Positions 1 to 8,939 of a stretch of DNA of 64,000 bases are shown here, in pieces. The position numbers were made by a program, and so were the translations under genes. The notes beneath the pieces are model-generated. The model did not search any database, was not told the origin of the DNA, and was given only the letters and a program-made list of their open reading frames with translations. Numbering within the stretch: position 1 is the first letter of the stretch; every line of letters begins with the position of its first letter. Origin of the DNA: Acidimicrobiaceae bacterium (GTDB lineage Bacteria > Actinomycetota > Acidimicrobiia > Acidimicrobiales > Aldehydirespiratoraceae); the NCBI GenBank assembly GCA_026706815.1, contig JAPOYA010000059.1, positions 1 to 64,000 on the forward strand, read 5' to 3'.

Positions 1-228
1 GACATCGACGTCTGGGTCAGCGGCAAGGTCGGCGCTGCTGCCGTGAGCACGGGGGATTTGATGGGCAGCAGCGAACTGGTCGGCATTGTCCCGGGTTCGC
101 GAACCGACGGCAACAAGCCGTCCGCCCTCGGCGTGGGTGAACGCGTCAGCGAACTGACCGGCGATGTTGCCGGTGGAAGAGATGCCCCAGCGAACAGTTC
201 CGCGGTGTTGCTCCATCATGTCCCCCAT
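1..228 (-). CDS. Gfo/Idh/MocA-family oxidoreductase, N-terminal part only
   Basis: The minus strand is open from an ATG at 228 to the window edge (76 codons), so only the start of the gene is present. The N-terminus has the NAD(P)-binding Rossmann signature WGISSTGNIAGQFA (about residues 13-26), followed by AVGSR and DPDVDV, the standard pattern of Gfo/Idh/MocA oxidoreductases, which use NAD(P)H on sugars, inositols or related carbonyl substrates. The substrate cannot be told from this part. The gene diverges from the S9 peptidase with only 41 bases between the two starts, so the promoters must overlap. An ATG at 219 is an alternative start. Confidence 0.8.
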   Translation of the reverse strand, partial: MGDMMEQHRGTVRWGISSTGNIAGQFADAFTHAEGGRLVAVGSRTRDNADQFAAAHQIPRAHGSSADLAADPDVDV

Positions 229-269
229 GTCTCGGTGTGATCGGCGCCTGCATCGGCAAGGATACGCAC

Positions 270-2465
270 ATGAACACTTCACCGGTGACCGGCGCCGAGT
301 CCTTTCCTCGACGCCATGGGTTGACTCGGGGTTTCACGCTCGGCGCTCCGCGCGGCTTTCAGGTCTCCGCGGATGGTGAGCGGATCGCTTTTCTGCGTTC
401 GAGTGGACCGGTCGATCCGGTCAATTCTCTGTGGTTGTTCGATGTGTCGGCGGGGACCGAACGTCTGGTGTTCGACGCGTCGGAGTTCGGCTCGGATCTC
501 GCTGATCTGTCAGCCGCGGAGCGGGCCCGTCGGGAGCGGGCCCGAGAGTCCGGCGGTGGGGTCGTGGCCTATGACGCAGACCGTGATCTGACGGTCGCTG
601 TTTTTGTCATCGGATCGCAGATTGTTCGGGTGGATCTTCTCACCGGCGAGGCGCGTGTGCTCGACACCGCCGAAGGTGCGTTCGATCCGCGGTTGTCACC
701 CGACACCGAGAAGGTGGCCTACGTCGCTGGCCGTGAACTGCGAGTGGTGACCGACGATGGAGATCGATTGCTGATCGGAGAGGCAGAGGAGACGGTTTCC
801 TGGGGTGCCGCTGAGTTCATCGCAGCTGAGGAGATGGGGAGGACTCGGGGGTTCTGGTGGGGACCCGACAGCGATGCATTGTTGGTGCAGCGAGTTGATG
901 TGGCTCCGATCGACACTTGGTGGATCAGCGCGCCGGTCGATCCCTGGGAGTCGCCGACGGAGATTCGCTACCCCGCTGCCGGAAGCGCCAATGCCGAGGT
1001 GGGCCTGGCGATGGTCGGTCTCGACAACAGCCGCGTCGATGTGACCTGGCGACCCCGCCAAGCCCCGGCTGTGCTTGGTGACAGTGCGTCGAGTGGTTCC
1101 GCGGCTCGGGTTGCGCCCGGTGAGAGCAACGCGCCCGGCGAGAGCAACCTTTGGGAGTATCTGGCCAAGGTCGATTGGTCCCGCGATGGCATTTTGCTGA
1201 CAGTGCAGAGCCGGGATCAGCGCACGCTCGGTGTGCTCGATGTTGATCGGGCGACGGGGAAGTGCCGGCAGCGCTACCAGGTGAGCGATGAGCATTGGGT
1301 CGAGTTGATCGCCGGGGCTCCGGCGTTGCACGACGGGCGGCTGCTCACGGTGGAGGATCGAGCGCCGGCTCGACGTTTGTGTGTCGATGGCGAGGCGCTG
1401 ACCGGTGACGGGGTTCAGGTGCGAAGCGTGATCGATATCGGCGACGACGGCATCGTGATCACCGCTTGTCGGGAACCGACTTCTGTGCAGGTCGCGACAG
1501 TGGGCTGGGACGGTGAACTTCGCTGGTGGGACAACTCGCCTGGCGTCAAGAGCGCGGTTGTTGGCGGTCCAACCGAAGTGCGGATTGATCGCAGCCTGGC
1601 CCATCACGGTGTGGGCGTCGAGGTGCGCAGCTCGGGACGGGTGGTGTCTCGGATCGCCAGCCATAGCGAGGTACCGAATATCAACGTCGGTGTCTCGTTG
1701 CACCGTCTCGGCGAACGTGAACTCGCGGCTGCTCTGTTGTTGCCCAATGAGCCTGCTGAGGCGGATTCGGAGGCCAAGCTTCCGGTGTTGCTCGACCCCT
1801 ACGGCGGCCCTCACGCGCAGCGGGTGCAGCAGGCTCGGTCGCTGTTCTACGTTTCGCAGTGGTTCGCCGATCAGGGCTTCGCGGTGTTGGTGACCGACGG
1901 CCGCGGCACACCGGGGCGGGGACCCGACTTTGAGCGCGAGGTGCGCGGGGATCTGGCCGGCCCGGTGCTCGACGACCAGATCGAAGCCCTGTACGCGATG
2001 GCCGAGTTGAACCCCCGACTCGATCTCGACCGCGTGGCGATTCGGGGGTGGTCGTTCGGCGGTTATCTGGCGGCGTTGGCTGTGCTGCGCCGTCCCGACG
2101 TGTTCCGTGCCGGGATCGCCGGGGCGCCGGTGACGGACTGGCGGCTGTACGACACGCATTACACCGAGCGCTATCTGGGCCATCCGGATTCCGAGCCCGA
2201 GAACTACGAGCGCAGCGACGTTCTGTATGGCTCGGCGCAGGTTGACGACTCGACAGGCGTGCCCCCGCTGCTGTTGATCCACGGTCTGGCCGACGACAAC
2301 GTGGTTGCCGCCCACACTCTGCAACTGTCACGCGCTCTGCTCGAGTCCGGCCGCCCCCACACCGTGCTCCCCCTGTCTGGCGTCACCCACATGACCCCCC
2401 AAGAAGAAGTCGCCCAAAACCTCATGCTCCTCCAACTCCACTTCCTCCGCTCCGCCCTGAGTTGA
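270..2465 (+). CDS. S9 family peptidase (dipeptidyl peptidase IV-like)
   Basis: Serine peptidase of the prolyl oligopeptidase clan, 731 aa. The first ~480 residues have the low-complexity beta-propeller character of the DPP IV N-terminal domain, and the rest is an alpha/beta hydrolase. The nucleophile lies in GWSFGGY (Ser595), the acid is in GLADDNV (Asp675/676) and the base is His707 in GVTHM, so the triad looks complete. An upstream in-frame ATG exists at 237, but the ATG at 270 has an AAGGA element 7 bases before it and is preferred. No signal peptide is seen, so a cytoplasmic peptidase cutting short peptides after proline or alanine is likely; this specificity is family knowledge. A near-repeat encoding APGESNAPGESN lies in the propeller region. 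Confidence 0.9.
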   Translation: MNTSPVTGAESFPRRHGLTRGFTLGAPRGFQVSADGERIAFLRSSGPVDPVNSLWLFDVSAGTERLVFDASEFGSDLADLSAAERARRERARESGGGVVAYDADRDLTVAVFVIGSQIVRVDLLTGEARVLDTAEGAFDPRLSPDTEKVAYVAGRELRVVTDDGDRLLIGEAEETVSWGAAEFIAAEEMGRTRGFWWGPDSDALLVQRVDVAPIDTWWISAPVDPWESPTEIRYPAAGSANAEVGLAMVGLDNSRVDVTWRPRQAPAVLGDSASSGSAARVAPGESNAPGESNLWEYLAKVDWSRDGILLTVQSRDQRTLGVLDVDRATGKCRQRYQVSDEHWVELIAGAPALHDGRLLTVEDRAPARRLCVDGEALTGDGVQVRSVIDIGDDGIVITACREPTSVQVATVGWDGELRWWDNSPGVKSAVVGGPTEVRIDRSLAHHGVGVEVRSSGRVVSRIASHSEVPNINVGVSLHRLGERELAAALLLPNEPAEADSEAKLPVLLDPYGGPHAQRVQQARSLFYVSQWFADQGFAVLVTDGRGTPGRGPDFEREVRGDLAGPVLDDQIEALYAMAELNPRLDLDRVAIRGWSFGGYLAALAVLRRPDVFRAGIAGAPVTDWRLYDTHYTERYLGHPDSEPENYERSDVLYGSAQVDDSTGVPPLLLIHGLADDNVVAAHTLQLSRALLESGRPHTVLPLSGVTHMTPQEEVAQNLMLLQLHFLRSALS

Positions 2466-2491
2466 GTTCCGCAGCTTCAACCCATCTATTC

Positions 2492-3046
2492 CTACGGGTA
2501 TCGGAGCGCGGCGACGGATCTGGGGAGGCCGGAAAGGGCGAGATGGTCGAGGACTTCGCCTGTAGTCATGGGCGGCTTCTTTAGTTCTGCCGCCTGCGTC
2601 TCAACGACAGCCCGGACTGTGCTCGGTGCCAAATCGATGAGGTGCAAGACGAAGATGTCGGGAGTTTGAGCTTCGATGTTGTAGGGCTCGAGTGTTGATT
2701 CAGGAAAGTCGGCAACATTCTCGGTCACGATTACTCCCGAGTTGGCCCGGATCGCGGCAGCGAGTACGTGTCGGTCGTCGGGGTCGGGCAGATCAAGTCC
2801 GTCAATGAGACCTTCAAAACCGGTTGTGAGGCAGTCAGGCACTGCCGCGCACATGAGTTCACGCGTTCGTTGGAGTTGCTGTTCAGTGAGGTCCGAGCGG
2901 CGGCTGAGAATCGCCTTGACCATCTCATCGAGGATCTGGTCGGTCCACCGGGCTCGGAAGAGCTGGGCCATGCCGAGTCGCACCAGCAGGTCACGAAGCC
3001 CCGCGGGGCAAAGGACGCAGGCGTCGTAAGTCGCGCCGAAAGCCAT
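2492..3046 (-). CDS. PIN-domain toxin of a PIN/HTH toxin-antitoxin pair
   Basis: A 184-aa PIN-domain protein, longer than classical VapC. The acidic residues expected of a metal-dependent RNase are visible: Asp8 in YDACVL, Glu and Asp in DQILDEM, and the pair in LPDPDDRHVLAAA followed by VTENVADFP. The C-terminal tail of about 50 residues is typical of the larger PIN subfamily that pairs with excisionase-type HTH proteins. It lies 12 bases downstream of such an antitoxin gene and should be co-transcribed with it. The expected role is RNA cleavage when the antitoxin is lost; the target is unknown. Confidence 0.8.
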   Translation of the reverse strand: MAFGATYDACVLCPAGLRDLLVRLGMAQLFRARWTDQILDEMVKAILSRRSDLTEQQLQRTRELMCAAVPDCLTTGFEGLIDGLDLPDPDDRHVLAAAIRANSGVIVTENVADFPESTLEPYNIEAQTPDIFVLHLIDLAPSTVRAVVETQAAELKKPPMTTGEVLDHLALSGLPRSVAALRYP

Positions 3047-3058
3047 CGTTGGAGCTTC

Positions 3059-3532
3059 CTAGTAGTCGAGTCCGAGGCGTTGGGCTTCAGCGGTAAGACA
3101 GTCGGCCGCGGCGGAGCGCTCGGCGTGGTCGATCTGCTGATAGGTGATCAAGTCTGATAGAAGGACGCGCCGCCGGTTGCCGACGCGACGATGGGGGATT
3201 TTCCCTTCCTCAAGTAGTTTCACGAGGAAGGGGCGCGAGACGTTCAACAGATCTGCCGCTTGCTGGGTTGTGAGTTCCGCGTGAACCGGGGCAACGGTTA
3301 CGGCGTTTCCGTTGGCGATCTGGGCGAGAACTTCGACTAGTAGTCTGAGGGCATCGCCGGGAACCATGACCGTAGCGTCGGTGCCATCGGCAACTAGCTT
3401 GACGATCAAACCATCGGTTGCGGGTCGTTCACGAAGGAAGCGCTCCAGAATCTCGACGGCTTCGGCGGCTTGAGCGACGGTCTCGTCGTCGGGAACGTTC
3501 AGTTTGTGCTCAAGCAGTGCGTTGGGTGCCAT
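3059..3532 (-). CDS. Excisionase-type HTH antitoxin
   Basis: A 157-aa protein whose C-terminal half is a helix-turn-helix of the excisionase/MerR type: LTTQQAADLLNVSRP followed by LVKLLEEGKIP and HRRVGNRRRVLLSDL, the usual HTH_17 pattern. The N-terminal half (about residues 1-85) is an uncharacterised acidic region that probably contacts the toxin. First gene of a two-gene operon with the PIN protein. Antitoxins of this kind normally repress their own promoter; the AT-rich region upstream holds two ATTCGAAT palindromes that could be operators. Confidence 0.8.
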   Translation of the reverse strand: MAPNALLEHKLNVPDDETVAQAAEAVEILERFLRERPATDGLIVKLVADGTDATVMVPGDALRLLVEVLAQIANGNAVTVAPVHAELTTQQAADLLNVSRPFLVKLLEEGKIPHRRVGNRRRVLLSDLITYQQIDHAERSAAADCLTAEAQRLGLDY

Positions 3533-3619
3533 CGACGTGTGTCTTTCTCGTGCTAGGGGGCGCAGGTGGTGTTACCTAGGAGTGATCTGTACGCATTAGA
3601 CAGCAATAAACGTAGCATT

Positions 3620-3653
3620 ATTCGAATTATTCGCAATAGAAATACATTCGAAT
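3620..3653. promoter_or_regulatory. Paired ATTCGAAT palindromes upstream of the PIN/HTH operon
   Basis: Perfect 8-bp palindromes ATTCGAAT occur at 3620-3627 and 3646-3653, 26 bases apart, in a strikingly AT-rich stretch (about 3595-3665) of an otherwise GC-rich window. They lie 90-120 bases upstream of the antitoxin start on the minus strand and also just beyond the 3' end of the hsdR gene. A role as operator for the HTH antitoxin is inferred from position. Confidence 0.35.
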
Positions 3654-3696
3654 CTAATGAACTAACCGGATTTCGGTTCGCGACTCCTCTGGTTTG

Positions 3697-6600
3697 TCAA
3701 GCGTTGGGCCAGCGGGTGGCGATGATTTGGTCCCTCGCTTCGGGGTCGGTGATGGAGATCGTGGAGGTGGGGGTGCGGTGCCAGAAGATCTCTTGGTCGC
3801 CTTTGCGTTCCCAGACGGGGTGGTTGGACGGGTCGATGCTGACGCGGGCCAGGTGGTTGCCGTCGACGGTGTGGAACTCCCAGGTGACGAGGGTCAGAGC
3901 GGCGTCGCCCATGCGTGAGCGGATGAGGTTTTGGAGGTGTTGGCCCCAGAGGTCGTGGTCGCCGCGTTCGCCGCGTTTGGAGAAGGTGGCGAAGTCGTCT
4001 TCCAAGCCGTACACCGAGCCGTCGTCGGCCACTCCGATCAACAGGGTGCCGCCGAATTGGGAGTTGGCGAAACCGGCGATGGTCTTGACGGCCGCGTCTT
4101 CGATGACGCCGCCTTTACGTTGGGCGTTGACGTCCCAGCGTAATGTGGACTTGTACTCCAGGTAGAGCGATTCTCGGTCTGGGCCGATCAGGTCGCCGAT
4201 GGGGCAGGTTCGCTGGCGGGCGACGATCGCGCGCTTCTGCACGTCGGGCGCGAACACAGCGATGAGATCGGCTTGAAGTTCGCTGCTGTCCAAGTAGTTG
4301 AACACCACTTTGTTGAAGCGGTCGGGGCGTGACAGCAGCGCGTCTTGGAAGCGCGTGGGGAACACATGGTCGCGGAAGGTGGCCTCGTCGTTGTTGGCCG
4401 CCTGGTTCTGAATCTCTATGTCGGAGACCAGGTCGCCGGCAGCAGCCTCGAACACCAGACGGTCCTCGTCGGTCCAGTCGGTGCCGAAGCGCTCGTTGAT
4501 CCGGGCGATGATCTGGGAGAGGCGTTCGGCCTCGGGATCGGTAACTGGCCCGGCACCGGAGTAGATGGTGGTCACCTCGGCTTCACCGCTCGGCAGTTCG
4601 ATCGAGCCGTCGAAGGCGAGGGCGTGTCGTAGGTGCGTGAGCTCTACCTCGGCACCGAGGTTGATGCTCTCGGCTCCAGCACGGTCTCGTATCAGTGCTG
4701 CCAAGGCGCGGCAGAAGCGGTAGTCGCGCTCGAGTTCGACGTTGCGGAACGGAACGACGAGCGACAGGAAGCTGTAAACGCGCACGAACCGGCCGAGAGC
4801 GTCGCGGAAGGCGTCTTGGTCTTCTTCGGTCAGCGCCTTGAAACGGTCGACGGCGGGCTGCATGGCCGCGTCGACTTGGGCGTGGGTGCCCTCGCTAAGC
4901 AACAGGGTGGAAGCCCGCTCCATCTCGCCGACGTCGAGCACGTCGAATCGGTCGAGTTCGTAGCGGGTGTCGAACAGCAGGTTGGGATCGGTGGGCGGGG
5001 CGACGGTCTTGCCGTGGTAGACGGCGAACGCGTCGCCAATCTCGTCTGCTTCGTTCACGAAGTCCACGACGAATGTGCCGGTCTTGGCGGGGTGGATGCG
5101 GTTGAGCCTTGACAGGGTCTGCACCGCCGCCAGGCCGCTCAGTGTCTTGTCGACGTACATGGCGGCGAGTTTTGGCTGGTCGAAACCGGTCTGGAACTTC
5201 TCGGCGACGACCATGATCTGCCACTCGTCGGTGTCGAAGCGTTCGGCGGTCTGTGATTCTCCGAAGCCGTTGGCTTTGGACTCGGTCAAGCCCTCTACCT
5301 CGCCGGAGAACGCCACGAGCACGCCGAGGTTGTAGCCGAGGTTGTTGGCGTGTTTGCGCAGTGCTTCCCACATGCGAACCGCATGGGGCCGTGATGAGCA
5401 CACGACCATCGCTTTGGCTTTGCCGTCTACTTGACGAGCGATTTTGGTGCGGAAGTGCTCGACGATGATCTCGGCCTTCTGCGCCAGGTTGTCGGGGTGG
5501 AGGGTCACGAACCGGGCGAGCGCGCTGCGGGCTTTGCTGGTCTCGTACGCCGGGTCGTCGAGGATCGATTTCTCGAGATGGAAGTACTGGCTGTAGGTGA
5601 GGTAGCCGGCCAGCACATCCATGATGAAGCCTTCTTCGATGGCTTGTCGCATCGGATACAAGTGGAAGGGCTCGTGCTTTCCGTCACTGACCTCGCCGAA
5701 CATCTCGAGGGTGCGCCCCTTGGGTGTGGCGGTGAATGCGAAGAACGACAGGTTGGGCTGATGCCCTCGTGCGGCCACTGCCTCGGCGAGCAGCGTCTCG
5801 GCGTCGGTCGGTTCGTCCTCGCTGTTGGGATCGACTTCGGGTTCGGACGAGCCCAGGGCACGGCGCAGCTCCGCAGCGGCTTGGCCGGTCTGTGATGAGT
5901 GGGCTTCGTCGACTATGAGCGCGTAGGTGTGGTCGGGCAGCGAGTCGATCTTGTCAAGGATGTGGGGGAACTTCTGGAGTGTCGTGACGATGATCCGGGC
6001 TTGCTCGCCGGTGAGGGCTTCGGCCAGCTGCGCCGATGACTCGTCGATGCGCTGGACTACGCCGATGGCGTGCTCGAACTGGCTGATGGTGTCTTGGAGT
6101 TGCCGGTCGAGCACGATCCGGTCGGTGATGACCACCACCTTGTCGAACACTTTGGTGTCTGTGTGGTCGTGCAGCGATGAGAGCCGGTGGGCCAACCAGG
6201 CGATCGAATTGGACTTGCCGGATCCCGCTGAGTGCTGCACGAGATAGTTGCGGCCCGCGCCGTTTTCTTCAGCGTCGGCTTCGAGGAGGCGCACGGCGTC
6301 CCATTGATGGAACCGTGGGAAGATCACCTCCGGTTTGGCCCTTGAGCCTTTCGATGGTTTCACGACATGGATGAAGCGGCCCAAGATGTCCATCCAGGCG
6401 TCGCGGCTCCATACCTGCTGCCAGAGATATGACGTGCGGTGGCTGTCAGGGTTTGGCGGATTGCCTGCGCCGAGCTTGTGACCCCGGTTGAACGGCAGGA
6501 ACCGCGTTCGGGTGCCAGCCAGGCGGGTGGTCATCGCCACCGACGACGGATCAACCGCGAAGTGCACCATGCCGGTCCTGCTCAGTGTCCGGTTGCGTTG

Positions 6601-7005
6601 GGGCCGGTCGTGGCGGTATTGGGCGATGGCGTTCTCGACGGTTTGGCCTGTGTAAGGGTTCTTGAGTTCGGCGGTGGCCACCGGGATGCCGTTGACGAAC
6701 AGCGCAAGGTCGATGGTCTTGCTGCTGGAGGGATCGAAGGGCAACTGCCGGGTGACGGTCAACACGTTGGCTTCGTAACGCTCCGTTAGTTCTGGTGTGA
6801 GTCCGTGGGCTGGCTTGAAGAACGCCAGCTGGATTGTGAAGTTGCGGTCCACTACTCCGTTGCGCAACACGTCGACCGTGCCTCGCCTGTCGAGTTCGGT
6901 TGCCAGCCTTTGCACGAACCCCGACTGCGCTTTGTTGGCATCGCCTCCGTAGGCCGAGTCCACGAGCCGCGCCCACTCTTCGCCCTGGGTCGCGCCGATG
7001 AACAC
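3697..7005 (-). CDS. hsdR: Type I restriction enzyme R subunit (HsdR) with C-terminal AlbA_2 domain
   Basis: Main open frame of an HsdR motor/nuclease, 1102 codons counted from an internal GTG at 7005. Order of parts: PD-(D/E)xK nuclease with Asp99 and ELK at 113-115; helicase Walker A AGSGKS (260-265); DEAH box at 366-369; helicase motifs FAFTATP and QTLSRLNRIHP. Residues from about 944 to the end match an AlbA_2 (Schlafen-type) domain: LYLEYKSTLRW, then FANSQFGGTLLIGVADDGSV, then an IFWHR segment near the end. That domain is not part of the classical subunit. No hsdM or hsdS lies in the window, so it is an orphan here. The true N-terminus is upstream in another frame (7082-7154). In the complex, HsdR translocates and cuts DNA. 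Confidence 0.85.
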   Translation of the reverse strand: MFIGATQGEEWARLVDSAYGGDANKAQSGFVQRLATELDRRGTVDVLRNGVVDRNFTIQLAFFKPAHGLTPELTERYEANVLTVTRQLPFDPSSSKTIDLALFVNGIPVATAELKNPYTGQTVENAIAQYRHDRPQRNRTLSRTGMVHFAVDPSSVAMTTRLAGTRTRFLPFNRGHKLGAGNPPNPDSHRTSYLWQQVWSRDAWMDILGRFIHVVKPSKGSRAKPEVIFPRFHQWDAVRLLEADAEENGAGRNYLVQHSAGSGKSNSIAWLAHRLSSLHDHTDTKVFDKVVVITDRIVLDRQLQDTISQFEHAIGVVQRIDESSAQLAEALTGEQARIIVTTLQKFPHILDKIDSLPDHTYALIVDEAHSSQTGQAAAELRRALGSSEPEVDPNSEDEPTDAETLLAEAVAARGHQPNLSFFAFTATPKGRTLEMFGEVSDGKHEPFHLYPMRQAIEEGFIMDVLAGYLTYSQYFHLEKSILDDPAYETSKARSALARFVTLHPDNLAQKAEIIVEHFRTKIARQVDGKAKAMVVCSSRPHAVRMWEALRKHANNLGYNLGVLVAFSGEVEGLTESKANGFGESQTAERFDTDEWQIMVVAEKFQTGFDQPKLAAMYVDKTLSGLAAVQTLSRLNRIHPAKTGTFVVDFVNEADEIGDAFAVYHGKTVAPPTDPNLLFDTRYELDRFDVLDVGEMERASTLLLSEGTHAQVDAAMQPAVDRFKALTEEDQDAFRDALGRFVRVYSFLSLVVPFRNVELERDYRFCRALAALIRDRAGAESINLGAEVELTHLRHALAFDGSIELPSGEAEVTTIYSGAGPVTDPEAERLSQIIARINERFGTDWTDEDRLVFEAAAGDLVSDIEIQNQAANNDEATFRDHVFPTRFQDALLSRPDRFNKVVFNYLDSSELQADLIAVFAPDVQKRAIVARQRTCPIGDLIGPDRESLYLEYKSTLRWDVNAQRKGGVIEDAAVKTIAGFANSQFGGTLLIGVADDGSVYGLEDDFATFSKRGERGDHDLWGQHLQNLIRSRMGDAALTLVTWEFHTVDGNHLARVSIDPSNHPVWERKGDQEIFWHRTPTSTISITDPEARDQIIATRWPNA

Positions 7006-7081
7006 GAACAGATCGGCCGTGTCGACACCCGCCTCAGCGTCGAAGTCCCGCGGCCCGTCCCCAACATTGCCGACCTTGGCC

Positions 7082-7154
7082 TGCCGATAACCCCGTGTTC
7101 AACCAGCCAGGAGGCAATGCCATCTTCGAACGCTGCTTCAGATGCAGACTCCAC
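7082..7154 (-). pseudogene. hsdR: Out-of-frame 5' end of hsdR
   Basis: The minus strand from a GTG at 7154, with GGAGG 5 bases before it, encodes a piece reading SEAAFEDGIASWLVEHG, the normal HsdR N-terminus. The following residues, GYRQAKVGN and then DFDAEAGVDTADLFVFIGAT, are in a different frame that is closed upstream by a TGA near 7100 and runs into the main hsdR frame. The switch falls at a run of four G (about 7088-7095). One extra G would restore a continuous reading through EHGGYRQ. It may be a real frameshift, a sequencing error, or, less likely, programmed slippage. Confidence 0.7.
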
Positions 7155-7187
7155 CGTCACCTCCCCCTCGGCCTGAACACCCCACAC

Positions 7188-7533
7188 ACCCTAGAACCAA
7201 GCGAGCCGGACCGTGATTCGACGGCACTGAGATGGCGGCGATCTCTGGATCGACTTGCTCCGTGAGTTGGCTGCCTGTAATGACGGACGATCCCGGGTTC
7301 CTTGCTTCAGGGTGTGGCAGGTCCCTCGGACAGCAAAGAATGACGGATTGTCCATATTGAAGAAAGCGTTGCGGCATTTGACACGACCGCGTAACGTTAC
7401 GAGATAGCCCACCCGGCCCTTTATGGGCCGGGTTTTTCTTACCAGCCAGTCGGCTTGCCCAGTTCACCCACCGGGTCAGGTAACTGGCAGTCCCGAAAGT
7501 CTGGGTCCGGGATCGGCGGTTGGGTTGGATGAG
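7188..7533. other. Intergenic scar with no intact gene
   Basis: Between the hsdR start and the exonuclease fragment I see no intact gene. On the plus strand 7231-7407 is open for 58 codons and ends with TAG just before a strong terminator, so it may be the tail of a lost plus-strand gene, but I do not recognise the encoded peptide (ends LRHLTRPRNVTR). On the minus strand the exonuclease frame continues through this stretch without resemblance to its family. The region looks like a junction left by past rearrangement. Confidence 0.4.
7411..7438 (+). terminator. Rho-independent terminator
   Basis: Perfect 9-bp stem ACCCGGCCC / GGGCCGGGT with a 5-base TTTAT loop, followed directly by a T run (TTTTC). 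It is oriented to stop plus-strand transcription, although no intact plus-strand gene precedes it. Confidence 0.8.
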
Positions 7534-7671
7534 CGTGTCGTATTCGTCGACGATCTCACCGTTTGAGATCGTGATGCACGCGAACTCGACGATTCGGTCG
7601 TGTTTGGACAACCCGGTTGTTTCCGTGTCGATAACCGCAAACCTTGTTGCTGTGTGCCTCTTCCTTCGCAT
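7534..7671 (-). pseudogene. DnaQ-like 3'-5' exonuclease, N-terminal fragment
   Basis: From an ATG at 7671 the first ~46 codons encode a DEDD exonuclease N-terminus: FAVIDTETTGL (exo I motif with the catalytic Asp-x-Glu), then RIVEFACI and EYDTLIQPNR. After LIQPNR the similarity stops and the frame runs on into unrelated sequence as far as 7138. The exo II and exo III motifs are missing, so no active enzyme can be made. AAGGAA upstream suggests the original start is kept. Confidence 0.7.
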
Positions 7672-7784
7672 TGTGCCGTTCCTTGTTACAGGTCGTGTCC
7701 GGCCATGGCCCTATCTAGCCGCACATTACGGACCGGGTGTGACAGGGGTGAGCACTCCAAGGCGCTCCTATTCGGCGAATCGGG

Positions 7785-8939
7785 TCAAGGGCCTCGGGTT
7801 GGGTGGTTGGGGTCGATGATCTTGAAACCGGTACTGGTTCGGACGACCGTGTAGCCGTGATCGTGGATGTTGTGGTGGCAATTTGGACAGGCAAGACACA
7901 TTTTGTCGACATCGGTCAACCCGCCGTGCTCCCATGGGACGATGTGGTGGATCTCACATCGTTCTGGGCCGGCAGCGCATCCGGTGCAGTGCCGGTCGCG
8001 GGCGATGATCGCCTTGATCTGCGCTGGAGTCGGGAACCTCCTGTCGCGCCCGACCCAGAGAGGCTGTCCCCTGCCGTCGAAGATCATGGGCGTGATTGTT
8101 GAGACGCACATAAGCCGCTCCAAGGCGCTCTGGGGGAGAGCCTCACCGCCGACGATCTCAGCGACGCCCGCGGGATCGTCGCCGCGCAGCCGTTCGATGT
8201 CTGCGATGACGCTGAGTTGCATCCGCGCGCTGTCGGGCCGTTTATTCGAGATGGGACCGGATATCAGCGAGGTGAACGCGTCTGCCCGTCGTTGAGTGGG
8301 TGTTCGGACCTCGTCGGGGGTGCCGTCGCGTCCGCCGTCGTCTCGCCACAGACGGTCGTACTCAGCGCTGATCGCCTTGCGCACCTGCTGGTAGCTGACC
8401 TGATCCAACTCAGCCACGAGAACACCCATGCCGGCGTCGTTAACCCAGTCTTTGAACGACCGGTTTCGGCGCTGTCGCTGATACGCGTCAGCACCGTCGT
8501 CGGGTTGGTTGCGATTCGCCCATCGCCGCGAGTGCTCGACGAAGGCGTCGACAGACGACTTCTCAGCCAGGGGTGCCAGTTCGTCGTCAACCTGCTTGGC
8601 GGAAGTCTTCGCTGCCGCTCCGACCGCTGCGGTTGCATGCTCCACGGTGATAGTGCCCTTCGCCAGCGACTCAGCCAATCTCGGCATCTCGGCGAGCCCT
8701 GCGGCGGTCTTGGCGACACTGTTGGCACTGCGAGTCGACATGCGCCCGGATTCCCGCAGCACTGTCTTGGAGTTCACCCCGCCGTCGCCCAAGGCTTCGA
8801 TCTCGATCGCACACCGCGTCTGCAGTGCGCTGAACGCGGCGATCACCCGCCCCGCGCCCTCGACCAGTCCGGCCAAATCGCTGCGCGACAACCCCGATGT
8901 GCCTATGGACTTCGCCTGCTGAACCAGTGAATCGAACAT
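7785..8939 (-). CDS. HNH endonuclease of the DUF222 / 13E12 repeat family
   Basis: A 384-aa protein. The long alpha-helical N-terminal part (about residues 1-280) is of the DUF222 type common in actinobacterial 13E12 repeat proteins. The C-terminal end is an HNH nuclease: a cysteine pair in HCTGC, the core EIHHIVPWEHGG, then CLACPNCHHNIH, giving a Zn-binding ββα-metal fold. The family is often repeated in mobile regions and its biological role is not settled. It stands alone here, transcribed on the minus strand from an ATG at 8939. Confidence 0.85.
   Translation of the reverse strand: MFDSLVQQAKSIGTSGLSRSDLAGLVEGAGRVIAAFSALQTRCAIEIEALGDGGVNSKTVLRESGRMSTRSANSVAKTAAGLAEMPRLAESLAKGTITVEHATAAVGAAAKTSAKQVDDELAPLAEKSSVDAFVEHSRRWANRNQPDDGADAYQRQRRNRSFKDWVNDAGMGVLVAELDQVSYQQVRKAISAEYDRLWRDDGGRDGTPDEVRTPTQRRADAFTSLISGPISNKRPDSARMQLSVIADIERLRGDDPAGVAEIVGGEALPQSALERLMCVSTITPMIFDGRGQPLWVGRDRRFPTPAQIKAIIARDRHCTGCAAGPERCEIHHIVPWEHGGLTDVDKMCLACPNCHHNIHDHGYTVVRTSTGFKIIDPNHPTRGP

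Noticed and set aside
696..2324. 542-codon open frame on the minus strand opposite the S9 peptidase
   Set aside because: Composition is that of an antisense shadow in GC-rich DNA; no family motifs, and the peptidase on the plus strand has a full catalytic triad.
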